In this document: in pieces, positions 1-12,432 of the stretch | Layout: every line of letters begins with the position of its first letter | Position numbering within the stretch: the first letter of the stretch is position 1 | NCBI RefSeq assembly: GCF_020497125.1 | Contig: NC_059082.1 | Location: 21,598,965 to 21,662,964, forward strand | Source: Mauremys mutica | Lineage: Eukaryota > Chordata > Testudines > Geoemydidae | Length of the DNA stretch: 64,000 nucleotides | Direction of reading: 5' to 3' | Position numbers and translations under genes: made by a program | The notes under the pieces: generated by a model | The model's input: the letters and a program-made list of their open reading frames with translations, nothing else | Told to the model about the DNA's origin: nothing | Database searches by the model: none

Positions 1-187
1 GGGCTTAGGCTGGAGCCCGAGCTTTGTGACCCTCCCACCCTGGAACCTCCCACCCCACAGCTCCTAGAGCCCAGGCTCCAGCCCAAGCCCAAAAGTCTAC
101 CCAGCAATGCATCAACCTGAGGCTTGCGAGCCTGAGTCGGCTAGCATGGGCCAGCTGCGTGCGTCCAGTTGCTGTGTAGACATATCC
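1..187. mobile_element. Right part of a MITE with Harbinger-like terminus, cut by the window edge
   Basis: The segment is rich in GAGCCCGGGCTC-like inverted pieces and ends at GTAGACATATCC, close to the right terminus of the Harbinger-type elements further along (for example TAGACATACCC at 10608). Its left end lies outside the window. It has no coding content. Membership of a non-autonomous TIR family is inferred from the terminus and the palindromic character. Confidence 0.55.
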
Positions 188-1545
188 GGAGTGTTCAGGG
201 TGTGAAGGGATTAGCTGATTAAATCCTTCAGTTTAGTTCATGGATGCTGGAAGCAAATCAACCTCATCCACCCATTTGAAGGTTCAAATTTGTAGAAATC
301 TGACTTCCAAAATGATTCCCTCAGAACTGGTTCTTCTCTACCTCCAATTGTCACCTTTCCTCAAATTCTACTCAAGCCCCCTGAAGATGAGGGGGGAGTT
401 CCAGAGATGGACTTTAGTTCCAGAAAGCAGAAACTGGAGTGGGGAGCAGATCAGTAGGTACTCTGTACCTCATCTATTTTAACACACATCTAGAGATAAA
501 AAAGAAGCCCATCCACATACACAATTGTGCACTTACATTCTCTGAAGATAAAGTTTAAATCCTTCCACTGCTGTCATCACTTCCGCTGTATGCCATCCTT
601 GAAGCATGGGCAGATTGCTGAAATACCTATTGATAATAAAAAGGCATTTATATTACCAAAACTAGATATTGCTTAACTGCAGACAAATGGCTAGTCAACC
701 ACCCAGCTAGCCATTAGCACATGCAGATACCTCATTTTCATGTGTGCTTGTAACAACTATGGATAAAAAAGTAGACATACAATACAGCATGGAATTTGAG
801 CCTCCATTAAAAAAGTGCTATAGTTAAATAGAAGGGTGCTGGTGTTTCAGCTTGGACAAAGAGGAAGGTTCAGTGGCTTCCCAGCTGCATTAACAACGTT
901 CAGCCCATGTCGTTGTCATCATTATTAGAGAAACTAAAAGTGTACTCAGTGTTTTAACATCCACATGCACAACTTTAGGGGCACAAACATGGAGCCTGTT
1001 CAAGAATGTATGCTAAGGTTCATGATTGCATTAAACGTCAAAAGCCAGCACCAAGTCAAGTGAAATTGAGATTTGATACAAAAAAGTCCCATACTGCTCT
1101 CACAGTGAGCAAATCCACATCAGAATGTATCAGATAAATCAAAAACAACATCTTCGGTGTTGACATTTTCTTTAGCAAATGTTTTGTTAAGAAGGATTTT
1201 AAAATGAAATGCTTATAGCACTAGAAAAAGTGTAATTGGGTTATTACAAAGTTAATCAGATCATCATAAATGTGGAGGGGGTTCTTTATACAATAGTTAA
1301 ACCACAGAGGAAAGAAGCTGTCAATTCAAATGCAAATGGATTTTATCTTCATCTGCTCAACAAACAGGAGTTACCGATCGATAGACTGTTGTACTTGAAA
1401 TAGCTCCAGCCACCATACAGCTCATTTACAGCTCTGATCATGTGCATCTGTGTCAATCAAAACCCCACCCATGTGTCTCTGTACAACCGGATCCCAGGAC
1501 ATACCCATCTCTTTTCCTACCCAGGGCTTCTAAGCTAATGTAAAT
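188..1545. other. Unique-looking AT-rich DNA, no gene
   Basis: I find no open frame that looks coding, no RNA gene and no clear repeat. Short open frames here have no recognisable domain and sit in AT-rich sequence with stops in all frames. Confidence 0.5.
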
Positions 1546-1674
1546 ACATAGGTGCTGGAACTAGGGGTGCTACTGCACCACCTAGCTTGAAGTGATTTCC
1601 AGCACATACAAGGTTTACAATTTGGTTCAATAGCTCTCAGCACCCCCACTATAAAAACAGTTCCAGCACCCCTC
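1546..1674. mobile_element. Short non-autonomous DNA transposon (MITE)
   Basis: The left end reads TAGGTGCTGGAACTAGGGGT and the right end reads GTTCCAGCACCCCT, which is its near reverse complement, so the element has terminal inverted repeats of about 14 bp. The ~130-bp interior has no open frame. I could not define a convincing target duplication, so the exact ends may be off by a few bases. Confidence 0.6.
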
Positions 1675-4159
1675 AGGAAATGCCCTCTGTTTAAAACAAA
1701 GTACTGTACATCCTTAGAATATACAATTCACTACGGACTGCACTGTAGCATTAGTAATAGCCTGAGCCCTACGCATGAGCCGGGAGTGCTATAGAGGCAT
1801 ATTGCTCCAGTAGGAGCTCCAGGAGTCACTGTGCCGACTCATGCATCATAGCTCTGCATCTCCAGGGAGTGAGGCCACTACGTGACCATTGGATAAGGTG
1901 TAGTATCTACTCCCCAAGTAAGTGTGGACCTTCCACTTTGGCGATGCCAGCACTCACAGCAGTCCTAGCTCTGTAGAGGGCACATTGGAGCACAGGGGAG
2001 GGCATGTTTGTGGAAACCCAGTGAAAATCTGCTCCAGGCCTATATGGCTAAAACATGGCTACAGCTACCTACATGTAATATTTTAGGTCAGAAATTCAGT
2101 GCTGCCTGCGTAAACAGGAGAAATAACTTACAAAACACTAGTGTGTTGTACACCTTTGGGATGAAAAATATGATAATATTTTACTTGTATTGGTTAAAAA
2201 AATATCAGTGAGGAGGTCATTTCTACTGGCCCCTTATTAAATTATTCATTGTTGTACACACATGGATTTTAGTACTATAAAAGGTCACCCCTTTTCTGAT
2301 GCTGCAACTATTTCTTGTGAAGTGAGGAAGTGCCCCATGAATATGCAGGCGCACACCCCGGTAACACTTCAGTCACTGTGCATTAATGTGTGTTCTCTGT
2401 ATATTTCAAAGTCAAACAAATAATACCTGTCATGAACATGAATTTCTAATATCTTCTATATTTCATTTTAAATGAAATGTCAAAATGATGGAAAATATTT
2501 CTGAGAAAGTTTGCAAAGGGCAGTGTCTAGTAAAAGCTGCAGTCTGTAATTCTGCACGGGTGCAAAGCTTCATTAAAGGGACACTGCCACAGCTTAAAAT
2601 CAGAGATGTGAAATCATTATCTTACTTACCTTTGTCACTCCCTGTACCCTGGAATCTTAATATTGAAATCTCTTTGCAAATCCAATTTGTCGTTCTCCTT
2701 TTAGCTTGTAAGATGTGCCAGCAGCTAGGAAAATAGGTATTATTTTATTGGTTCTCTTTCTTTCTTCCTTTCTACACCAACATGTTGACATCATAATATT
2801 TACAGTACAGAACTGGAAGCCACATTCTTTCCCTTGGAAGGGTTGGTGTTTATTTTCCCATATAAATCATCAGAGATGAAAGTGAACATATTACTCACTA
2901 GCATTAATTAATAGCATGTGCTAATAAAGTTTTAACCCATTTGGCCTGATGTTTCAGAAGCTGTATCACATAAAAGCATGTGTCCTAGCTTCACAGTTAT
3001 AAATCAGGCCCTAGCAGCAATTCCCCTTCTCTCTCTCTCAGCTCTTTAGCCTGGCCCACCTCCCCTCCTACTGTCACTGGCAGCCCCTCCTTCCTCTCTC
3101 ATGCCAGCCAGACAGCTGATTCTTCTGGTCTGCCTGCAGCATCCTGCTGATCCTCTCAACCCCACTGGCTGACAGCTGTGCAGCTACTGCTGGCCACCAA
3201 GACTTCTGGTAGGAGAAGTCTTTCTGCAGGGTGTCCAAAAACTCAATTCTCACCCACTTCTCTCCCAGCCCTACCAATCCCTACCAGTACTGTACTCGCT
3301 GCCTCCATCTCCAGCTTCCCGTGCCCATCTGTTCCTTCTTCCCCACCAACTGGCTCTCAAGTATTCCTCTCCTCCCCATCCTCTGGGCCCAGGTACTCCT
3401 CTCCACCTCTCCTTCATCTCCCACCCACCAACTCTCCAGCTCCCTTCCTACCCACACAACTCAGATTTCCTCTGTCACTTCCTACCAAGCCAAAGAACTT
3501 CTCCTCGCCCTACTCATTTCCTGCTCACCCCCTCCATTCATGAATTTTGTTCATGCACATACACAAATTTCAGAAATGAGGGGCTTATAAGAAACAGCAT
3601 GTTCCCCCTTAAAAGTGTGAATTTTAATACATGCAGTATTCAGAGAAAAGCCAAAGTCTGCATTCCTCCCAAGTGCCCTATGGCTTCTTGATTCACAGAC
3701 TAAAACAAAGTACTGAACTGAATCCTTTCTACTCTAGTTGTTGTGTCCTGTTAAGGCAGTTGCAGAACCCACTTTTCCCTATTCATGTTGTAGCTTACAA
3801 CCTAGGACCTAATAAAGTACTAATCTTGTTACTCCCTTGCTTTCTCTCAAATGCAGCAAAGCATCCATCATCAGTTGATCTCCTCACAGGGCTCACCATC
3901 AACCCATTCCACTGTCAGGACTTCAAGTAACTTTTGTAGAAGCCCATTAGAATCTGCACCCACTGAAGCAGAAAGCAGCACCCTGAGGAAAATTTGAATA
4001 ATCTTCCTTGAACTAGAGTTGCTTTTAAAGATACCACTTCATGTCTGTTGAAGAGTTCCAAGTTTGAATAAGCATCTGAGTTCATTGAAGGCAGGGAGGA
4101 ATCATGACATCTTCTGTTTATACAGGACCAATCACATTGTCAGTGCCCAATAAACAATA
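1675..4159. other. Unique-looking DNA with a pyrimidine-rich tract
   Basis: No gene is supported. Bases ~3010-3540 are strongly C/T-rich on the plus strand, which keeps proline/serine-rich frames open over 120 codons. They look like composition artefacts: two overlapping frames are open over the same bases and neither shows a domain. At 1740-1990 there are several short self-similar GAG/CTC-rich pieces that may be an old MITE, but I could not delimit it. Confidence 0.45.
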
Positions 4160-4372
4160 CTCTCATGAGTAGAGCTGAACAGAAAACAGGGTTTTCACAT
4201 GCAAAATTTCAGCATTTTGTAGGAAAAATAAAAATATGCAGTTTTCAGTTACTGGATTTCAGACCAACAAAATCAAAAATTTTCACTGAAAGCAGATACT
4301 TTCCACAAAAATCCCAATTATCCCTAAAAGAGTTTCAATCAATAATTTATCATCTGCTTTGGTTGTGAACAG
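4160..4372. repeat. Probable old MITE with AGAGCTG/CAGCCC ends
   Basis: The left end AGAGCTGAACAGAAAA pairs loosely with the right end TTGTGAACAGCCC, and the interior is rich in AAAATTTT-type self-complementary runs. The same type of end (CTAGAGCTGG) occurs at 59730-60135. Divergent, no open frame. Confidence 0.4.
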
Positions 4373-4683
4373 CCCAACTTCCCTCTAGGAAGCAGAAGAG
4401 TTCAGGGCAGTCATCTGCACCTGTGAATGGTCTCAATAATGTTCAGTGAGGAAAGGATACAAGGAGGAAACAAAACATCTGTGATGATTTTAAAAGTAGC
4501 TTGTTTAAACCTTCTTTTAAATAAATCAGTGACAACGAAGGCATTGAATACAAGCTGTTATGTATGTTCATCTTGGCGCTTGTCAAATTCCCCTTAAAAT
4601 AGCTGCACAGTTTAGAGACCAGCATGTCCTCCCTTCAGCAGGCTGCAAGTGCAAACTATGCCTCTCGGTCACTCACTTGAGAA

Positions 4684-4910
4684 CAGATTCTGCCACACTT
4701 GTGTTGAGCAGTACAGTTCCTTAACTCCTGAAAGTAACTATTACTGACTGAAATCAATGGGTCTGTTCTTCAGCTGGTGTAAGACTTTGTAGCTCCCTTG
4801 ACTTTAGTATGTTGGATCATGTGTTCAGTGGACCTGCTGAGCATCTGACCAGTGACACTACTTGCAGAGTAAGACACTACTCTATATGTGGCAGAATCAG
4901 CCCTGTTATG
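4684..4910. repeat. Old palindromic foldback element
   Basis: The left arm contains CAGATTCTGCCACACTTGTG followed by GAGCAGTACAG; the right arm contains AGACACTACTC and then TGTGGCAGAATC, its imperfect reverse complement. The centre holds GACTGAAATCAATGGG, a sequence type shared with the other foldbacks in this window (11025, 42977, 62693). It has no coding potential and is diverged, so it is old. Confidence 0.6.
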
Positions 4911-5235
4911 AGAAATTTGGATGAGGAAAGTCAGATTTCCTACAATTTACATGTACAAGGCTTTTTTCTTTAAGTACCAAAGTCAGATTTCCAATACTGT
5001 TACTCCTTTTGACCAAGTGGTTGGCCACTATTTAGGGTGCTGTGGGTTGTTTCCGTTAGGAGGAGAAAGTGATGATGGAGGTAGATATTTCTTTGATGCA
5101 GCCCCGTTTCTTTACAAAGAATGTATACAAAGTCTTGTTTCCCTGAACACAAGAGAGATCAAAGAACAGTTTCTTTGCTCACAGTTTCACACCTCTTTCC
5201 AGCCAGCACTCTATCCAAAAGCTCTCTTTTACCTT

Positions 5236-5383
5236 CAGGGCTCAATTTGTAATGAAACAGGTGCTGGGGCTCAAGCAACTTTTTTTTACTTTCACAACTG
5301 ACGTGGCAAGCCCAGCTATGAAATGCCAAGCCTAGAGATGCTGGGGCTCAGTCCTGGCAAGCCCTGGCACAAATTAAGCCCTG
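5236..5383. mobile_element. 148-bp hAT-type MITE
   Basis: The left end CAGGGCTCAATTTGT and right end ACAAATTAAGCCCTG are inverted repeats (14 of 15). The flanks TTTACCTT and CTTACATT match at 6 of 8 positions, consistent with a decayed 8-bp target duplication as made by hAT transposases. The interior is CTGGGGCTCA-rich and non-coding. Confidence 0.7.
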
Positions 5384-8337
5384 CTTACATTCTCAAGGTC
5401 ATGATACAAGCACTTCTCTGGCCATCTCTGTGGCTTCTGTGTGTGATTCTCCCTCACACGTGCACGCACAACGCCATCAATAACCAATACCCAGCCCCCT
5501 GCATGTTTATGCAGCTCCCACTGAAAATCCTCCATCTACATAGCTCAGATTCCTGACTGCCTTGCTTATGGCCTGTGTTTTGGACAGTAGCTCCTATTGT
5601 TTCAACCATCTATTCCATAAAGGAGCTTAATCGCTTTTTTCATTTATCTTGAATGTAGGCTGGCTGTTACACTCTCCAATTTCAAGGAGGTTTCACCCAA
5701 TCCCCAATATAACAACCTGTTTCATATATCTAAATTCTTTGTGTATTGTGCTAATGAATCTTTGTTAACCTAATAAATCCAATTTTCATTAGATTAACAA
5801 TGTTTATGAAAGGAGAATAAGTCATTAAGTCCAGTGACAGAATTTTATCATTAGCTAAGGACTACAGAAGACTTTTTTTTTTAAATATTGGCACAGTCTC
5901 AGTCAATTTCTTTCAGCATTAATATTTCAGACTTGTTGTGATCCGTCCAAACACAGCTCTCACAGAAGAAAAGATGAATCATACGCACACACACAAAAAG
6001 CATTGATTTTCAAGCAGCAAACGAATCTCTAATGTCCATACTACCTGCACTGTGATCTCGGGGAGATAAATTATTAATGTGAGTGTATGAACATCATTTT
6101 GTTGTGATTAGATTTCACTTAAATTTTAATTTAAAAAAACTCACAAGGGATCGAAGAAGCAGCCACATAAGATAAGCGAGACAGTCAAAGTTTTATTTTT
6201 CATGTTTGTGTATTGGGATTATCTGGAATCTTATCATTCATGCAGCAAATTACCAAGAACTCCATTAAAAATGTGTATAGCCATTTTCATTTTTGAAAGA
6301 TTCAAGACTATAAATAATTAAATGGGTGAGACATCTGTTATTTATGAGCTGAAATGACAGTTTTAATTTAGTTCTTCGTTTAGCTGAGCCTGACGTACTG
6401 AGACTATGTGAAAGAAAACACAGGAAATATCTAAAAATGACATCTCACTGAGCATGGACTTACCAGGGGTGCAAATCTAACTCTGGTTATTTTTGTTTTC
6501 CTTCAAACCCATCAGAAAACACACTTCATTCATAACCTAGTATTACATATCCACGTGTATTCTGCTTGGCTTACATGATGATCAGCCAGAGCAATTACAA
6601 TGATTTATTTTGTAAAGCCAATCTTTACAGAAGCTCTTATGAAATAAACTATTTGTTGTAAATGTGGAGGTCAGTCACAGATGTATTGTCCACTTGGGGA
6701 AACTAGTTAAAAGTCCCAGCACCCAATGTGAAGTATATTTACTGCCTCCCCACCGTCATGTAAGAGACCCAGTCTTAACTAGATCTGAGAAGATATGAAA
6801 AATACTAGCAGCTGCTAGTTTGCTGGAAGAGCAGACAGGAAGAAATGTGTTAGTGACAAGGAAGAAAAGTGAGAGAAATGACTCTTTCCCATCTGGCAGC
6901 CCAGGCCTATTGCTGGTCATTGCACATAAAGCCATAGACGTCAATAGGCCAAAGTAAGGCCACTGCAGTGAAGGATGAACAGGTCTTTCACACTGCTATT
7001 TGGGGCATATATAAAAGAAAAGGGAAGTTGGGTCAAAGGGGAAGGGTATGTCCTCTTCCTTCCTGGTTGGGTATGCCTGGGAGATTTATTGTCCAGTATT
7101 TTTCAGATGAGTTGCTATTTGTTTTGTAAACAATACAACGAGCCCTGAAGAACAAGCCTTAAAAGACAAAAGAGCTTTATTCCGATTTCCCTGACTGTTG
7201 AAACTACTCACCAGTTTACATTCCTACTGACTTCAGTGGAAGTTGGAGTGGAGCCAGAATCAAGACTTATTTCCAAAGTGGTGGTATGGAGTGGGTTAAA
7301 TCTTGCTGTCATGGATTGGGTGTTACTGCTGCCCTTTATTTAGGATAAAGGTAAAGAAGTGGCTGAAACAATACCAGTGACATCCAAAACACAAGCACAT
7401 GGCACAGGTAGAGCAGAAGCTAAACCATATAACCCAAGGAATTTAAAGCGCAAGTGGTAGGGCTTTGATTTGTTTTTGCCTCTGTGTTTATGAAACTAGG
7501 GGCCAAGAGAGGCCAAAAAACCAAGCAGACAACAACAAGCAATGGTAATGTAACCCTGAGAGAAAGATTTGGGACAGACAGTGCTGGCTGGAAAGGCAAG
7601 TTTGGAATTGCGCATGAAGGAATTGTCTCCTGTTTAATTTTTACTGTGTTCTGGGAAACAGAACTTTATGCATAATCTTTGCCAATAAACAACACTACAG
7701 CAAAGAAAATATCTGGTGTTCCCGTCAATTTCTTCTTCTAGTGGAAAGGACATGCATGGCCCTGAACTTTGGCTAATGATTCAGGTAAAAAAGGGGTACC
7801 AGTGGGAAATTTAGCAAGCTTATAAAATCCTTTATAAAAATGCTCCAATACTGTAATAAACCAACCCACAGCAATAACATTAGTGCAATTCCTTAATAAG
7901 GCACAGCACATTGAGCGAAAACATTAGTTGAACGAAAGTATCTTGAAATTCAGCAGCACCGCAGTTTCAGTAGCAAAGATAATGCAGTTGTGTGTGTTTT
8001 TTCAGAATCTACTTTTAGGATGTTTTCAGGCTTTCTGCAATTCTGCAGCTATCACTGTACTGTGTGTGACCACACAGAAGAAAGCTAGATAACTACAGCA
8101 ACTTTAGAAAATCATCATTCACAGCTGTTACGGCAGCAGCAGGTTAATACAGAATACCAACAGCCCTCCGCCATTTCCCATCCAGGATAATAAAAAAAAA
8201 ATAAGATCATTCCATCAGCTGATTTTAAATTGTTGTTGGTATTTCAATATGTTAATTTGCGAGCTTTAAGAATTGCCAGTTAAATGTTTCTATTTTTATA
8301 TGGAAAGTTTGACTGTCTCTCTCTGCCATGACAACGA
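5384..8337. other. AT-rich DNA with stretches that look like conserved non-coding sequence
   Basis: No gene or transposon is evident. Bases ~5740-6420 and ~7850-8340 are AT-rich but complex, contain several homeodomain-type ATTA/TAAT motifs, lack stop-free frames and lack the low-complexity or palindromic look of the repeats nearby. This texture is typical of developmental enhancers, but one sequence alone cannot show conservation. Confidence 0.3.
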
Positions 8338-8400
8338 GGAGTCCTTATGACACCTTAGAGACTAACAAATTTATTTGGGCATAAGCTTTCGTGGGCTTCC
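8338..8400. repeat. Fragment of a dispersed retroelement tail
   Basis: The ~60-bp motif containing CACCTTAGAGACTAACAAAT and CATAAGCTTTCGTGGGCT matches what I remember as a very common turtle repeat found at the end of retroelement copies. The parent family is not certain. Only this terminal piece is present. Confidence 0.5.
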
Positions 8401-9099
8401 TTTGCCTTGGCTTCCTTTGGGGTTTAAAAAACAAAACCTCTTCCCCCTTTCATACATCTCTTTCTCTCCCTTTTCAAATCCTCTTTTCCTAGATCCTTCT
8501 CATTTTCTCCTGTTTACTCTCCTTTCCCCTGCTCATACTTCTACTGCTATCCTTTTCCTTCTCTCCACTTTTTTCATAGCTGTGAAAAGAGCACAGTTAT
8601 GTAAATACTTAAAAAGATATAAATATTTATTTAAATAAAACCAGGAATTCAATTGAATAGTATTTACCCCCTTTATTGGCTTTACAAAAATAGTAATACC
8701 AGGAAAAATTGTTTGTAAAACTGTTCATGGAAAGTGTCATGAATTCTAACACTAATATGTATTTGCATTGGAAATGTTCACATGGTCATTTTGGAAACTC
8801 TGTGCACTTTGGAATCGTCCAGTGTGTTGAAAAATGCCATGTAACCTACATGACCAGTCACACACTACAAACAACAAGTTATGAAGAGTGAATAGAATAC
8901 ACTATGAACTGTGCTCGTGGCAAACAGTTTGCAAGCAATCCATAGGCTCATGTTCATCTGAACTGTTGGCTTAATTATTTTAAATAAAGAACAAACTAAA
9001 AGGAGCACTGAATAAGTTCTTTGCTGGGAATGGTATCCCAGCTTTAGAAGTGAGTATGTTAGTTCACTCAGCTCAATGCACCATGGTGAGATTAATTTT
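8401..9099. other. No feature recognised
   Basis: A C/T-rich stretch (8460-8570) is followed by AT-rich sequence. Short open frames are present but none has a recognisable domain. Confidence 0.4.
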
Positions 9100-9545
9100 A
9101 TTATCCCTATACGATCCCTGAGGTGGCTAGTTTAGCCTTGACTGTCCCCAAGAATATTGATTTCACAATCCCTCTGGACAACTTTGTCTGTTGCCCAAAT
9201 GTTTCTACAGTTACAAAGTTTTCCCAATAACAGTTAACTTAAATTCTCCCTACTGCAGCTTATGACCAGTATTTCTTGTTCTGTCCTCATTGACTCCAAA
9301 TAATTGGTCCCAGTTCTCTTTATAACATCCCTTTACGTGTTTGTAGACAGCTAGCATGTCTCCCTTCAGAATTCTTTTCTCAACTGAACTTGACTGTCTC
9401 TCTTAACATTTCCTCATAGATCTTATTTTCCAAACTTTAACATTTTTGTTGCTCCCCTCTGAATTCAGTCCAATTTGTCTATGCTGTTTCAGCTCCAACT
9501 CAAATATAACATTTTAGTTGAGGCTTAACCCATGTTGAGTCAAAA
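9100..9545 (-). mobile_element. CR1 LINE 3' fragment, antisense
   Basis: Read on the minus strand this follows the CR1 3' region: a stretch equivalent to GAGGGGAGCAACAAAAATG, then sequence corresponding to CCTCATAG and GAACAAGAAATACTGG on the opposite strand. CR1 is the dominant non-LTR retrotransposon of turtles, crocodilians and birds. The copy is 5'-truncated, as is usual for CR1, is clearly diverged, and keeps no reverse-transcriptase frame. Confidence 0.65.
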
Positions 9546-9594
9546 TAATAACGTCACTTAATCTGGATGTGATACTTCTGTTGGTGCGACTCAG

Positions 9595-9808
9595 GTCAGG
9601 TCTACACTACAAACTTACATCGATATAACTATGTCGCTCAGAGGTGTGAAAAATCCATACCCCTGAGTGAAGAGGGCATTTCCCATCGACATAGCTACCA
9701 TCTCTCATGGAGGTGTGTTAACTACGCTGACAGGAGAAGCTCTCCCAATGGCGTAGTAGCATCTTCACTAAAGTGCTGCAGCGACACTGTATGTGTACAC
9801 AAGGCCTT
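9595..9808. mobile_element. MITE with Harbinger-like ends
   Basis: The left end GGTCAGGTCTACACTACA and the right end GTGTACACAAGGCC are inverted relative to each other. Internally, CATCGATATAACTATGTCGC and GATGGGAAATGCC-type pieces give the element a partly self-complementary layout. The flanks TCA and TTA would fit a decayed 3-bp duplication. No coding content. Confidence 0.6.
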
Positions 9809-10301
9809 AGTACAACATGTTTTTCCAGCAAGATGGTTTCTCTTTTGACTGTACCTACTAACCTTCATGTAGTCTGCAAGACAGAAGAAGAGAGAGGCAC
9901 TGAGACTGAGCACAGAGGCATATGGACTGGATAGGGAGATTGGAGCTGAGGGTAGTAGCCAGCTAAATTAGTTTCTAGTGGGCTCAAGTAAAGAACAGAT
10001 TAAATGAATAATGTTAAAAATCTTTATCTTCTAAGTGAAAAATAAAACCTAGGTCACCGGAGTACTCACTCAAAATTGTAGTAATGCCTCTTTCCCCATA
10101 ACTCTAGAGGTAGAAGACCAGAAACAGATTTATTGGTGGATGGGAGGCTACCCAGTTTACTGACCAGACTGCAAAATTAATGATGACTTGTCCTGCAGTC
10201 AAGTGGGGGTATACATGGACCTGCTCTAAGCAGCTCATGACCCTCAGAACCCAGGCACAGCATCTTGAGCTCAGAGTAGCTGCACTGCAGGAGCAAAGAG
10301 A
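9809..10301. other. No feature recognised
   Basis: Unique-looking sequence between two MITEs, with no supported gene or repeat. Confidence 0.4.
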
Positions 10302-10608
10302 GGCCTGGTCTACACTGGGGGTGAGATCAATCTAAGTTACGCAACTTCAGCTACGTGAATAACATAGCTGAAGTCGACGTACTTAGATCGACGTACTTAG
10401 ATCGACTTACCATGGTGTCTTCACCGCGGTGAGTCGACTGCTGCCACTCCCCTGTCAACTCCGCCTGCAGCTCTCGTGGAGGTGGAGTACAGGAATTGAC
10501 AGGACAACACTCGGGGGTCAATTTATCGTGTCTAGACTAGACGTGATAAATTGACCCCTGCTGGATCGATCGCTGCCCGCCCATCCAGCAGGTAGTGTAG
10601 ACATACCC
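10302..10608. mobile_element. ~307-bp Harbinger-type MITE with 3-bp duplication
   Basis: The ends are GGCCTGGTCTACACT and AGTGTAGACATACCC, flanked on both sides by AGA. The interior is two hairpins: one around CTTCAGCTACGTGAATAACA with TAGCTGAAG, the other around TCAATTTATCGTGTCTAGAC. A short internal direct repeat (GTACTTAGATCGAC, 10379-10405) is also present. It shares its termini with the complete Harbinger at 48037-51353, so it could be moved by that type of transposase. It has no open frame. Confidence 0.8.
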
Positions 10609-12383
10609 AGAGATGCAATTATTTATATAGGCCTATCAGGTCATTTTAGAGCAGGTCTATCTGAGAACTGGCTACCTAAATCCTTCTGTTGAGGATACCA
10701 AACTCAAGACAGGAAGGGACCGAAGTAAAAGACAGGGGAAAAGCTCTTAGACGGAAGTTGCCTTCCAATAGACAGAGGGGAGCGATTATTCTTTATGCAA
10801 CAAGGTTGTCACTCTTGGACAAGGGGATACTGATAGGACATGCAGACAGTCTATGGCGATAGGGGATTGATAACAGAATATGTGGAAAGTGTTCAGAGAC
10901 TTGCCTACCCAGTGCAAAGGTAGCAAAATTGACAACTAGACAAACTAGGACCACATTTCCAAAAGCATCCACTAATTTTGAGTGTCTCATGTTTGGAGTG
11001 ATCAGTTTGAGACACTTTGGGCTTGATTTTCAGAGGTGCTGAGTAGTCACAACTCCAACTGAAGTCAATGGGAATAACCAGTGATCAACAGCTCTGAAAA
11101 ATCAAGAACCTAGCCACTGCTGGAGAAGGATCCAGAATTATGGTACATATACATATTGATACCGTTGACACAGTGGCATGTAAGAAAGAGGTTCTGGAAG
11201 ATTCAGTTAGAAAGCTAGGGAACAGGACTCCACCCACACAGTCTACAGTAACTTTATTTGGAAAACGTATAGTTCCACTCACAAGGTCAGCTATTTAAGG
11301 GTAAATTTAGAATTTCAAGATGGTATAAAAAGGCAGTTTTAAAATGAATTGCGCACAAGAAATCTTTTGCAGAAAAGAAGAGCCTATACCAGACGGGATG
11401 GGTTCCTTGTGAATGAAAGTTCCAGATTGTTTGCACAGAAAATCGACAGGGGGATGGGTTCAGCTGATCCAAAAAAGTGTTTTTTCAAAAACAACAAAAA
11501 AAAGGGGGTTGTGTTTTGAAAAAAAAATACAAAAAATAAATTTGTGAGGGGGGAAATACTGTCCACAAATTTGTATTTTTGATTTTTTTATGCTAGAATT
11601 GTGGGAAAACACACACTTTTGAACTTTTCCCTTTCTCCACCAGGTAATATGTGATGAAAAGTTTTCATAAAAGTTAAAAAGTGAGAAAGTTACATTTTCA
11701 CTTTTAAAAGTCACACTCACTTTTTAACTTTTTCCTCTCTAAGTAAGAGACAATGACACAAAGTAACACTTTGACTTTTTGTTGTAATGAAAAAAATATT
11801 ACAAAGTGAGAGAAATTGGGTGTTTTTGTTTTTTTAACCCCTCACCTGTTTTTCTGGGGAGGAGAGGGGAAGAGTGAGAGAAAATGTAAATGAAAATTTG
11901 AGATGAAAATGTAAAATCATCAAAACATTCATAAAGTGAAATACACACACACAAACTGCAGGTTTCAACCAGTTCTAGTTTGTGGGACTGATTAAAGTAG
12001 AATCTGGGGCATGCTGCCAACTGGGGGAGCACTCAGGTCAGACAAAGACGACTGCTCTGGATGTCAGTAATAAAGGACAGGAAAAAAATTAGAACTGAAC
12101 TAGCAAGGGCCATGGTTGAGATCCAGAATAGTAACGGGGTGCCAGAGGAAAAAATTAAACAACAATGGTCATACAGTCTGAAAGCAAAGCTATAGAAGGG
12201 CACAGCTGTGCTGCCTACCCAATGATCACAATAATTTCTGTCAACAAAAGTAGTCTTTCCAGACAGGCTAGAAACTTGGCTGCAGACATCCTGTAGCTTT
12301 ACAAGTGGGTTACATTGCATGTGAGGCAATCTAGTTCTTGTCAGAGACAGCATGAGTGTGGATGCTGTCAACAGCTAAACCCA
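10609..12383. other. Non-coding DNA with a strand-asymmetric A/T-homopolymer zone
   Basis: Apart from the foldback at 11025-11110, no gene or clear element is present. Bases ~11440-12000 are built of repeated A/T runs and GTGAAAA/TTTTCAC-type pieces, ending with GGTTTCAACCAGTTCTAG at about 11963-11980; this could be the end of an old, badly decayed DNA element. The open frames on the minus strand here are caused by T-rich codons. Confidence 0.4.
11025..11110. repeat. Old palindromic foldback element
   Basis: The left arm GATTTTCAGAGGTGCTGAG and the right arm CAGCTCTGAAAAATCAAG are imperfect reverse complements around a centre containing ACTGAAGTCAATGGGA. The same family recurs at 62693-62785. 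Confidence 0.65.
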
Positions 12384-12432
12384 ACAAAACAAACAAACAA
12401 ACAAAAAAGATACACACACACACACACACACA
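12384..12432. repeat. Microsatellites (AAAC)n and (CA)n
   Basis: About four AAAC units are followed by roughly ten CA units. Simple repeats with no other content. Confidence 0.9.

Noticed and set aside
3178..3543. A 121-codon serine/proline-rich frame
   Set aside because: The DNA is a pyrimidine-rich tract; a second overlapping frame is open over the same bases and neither has a recognisable domain.
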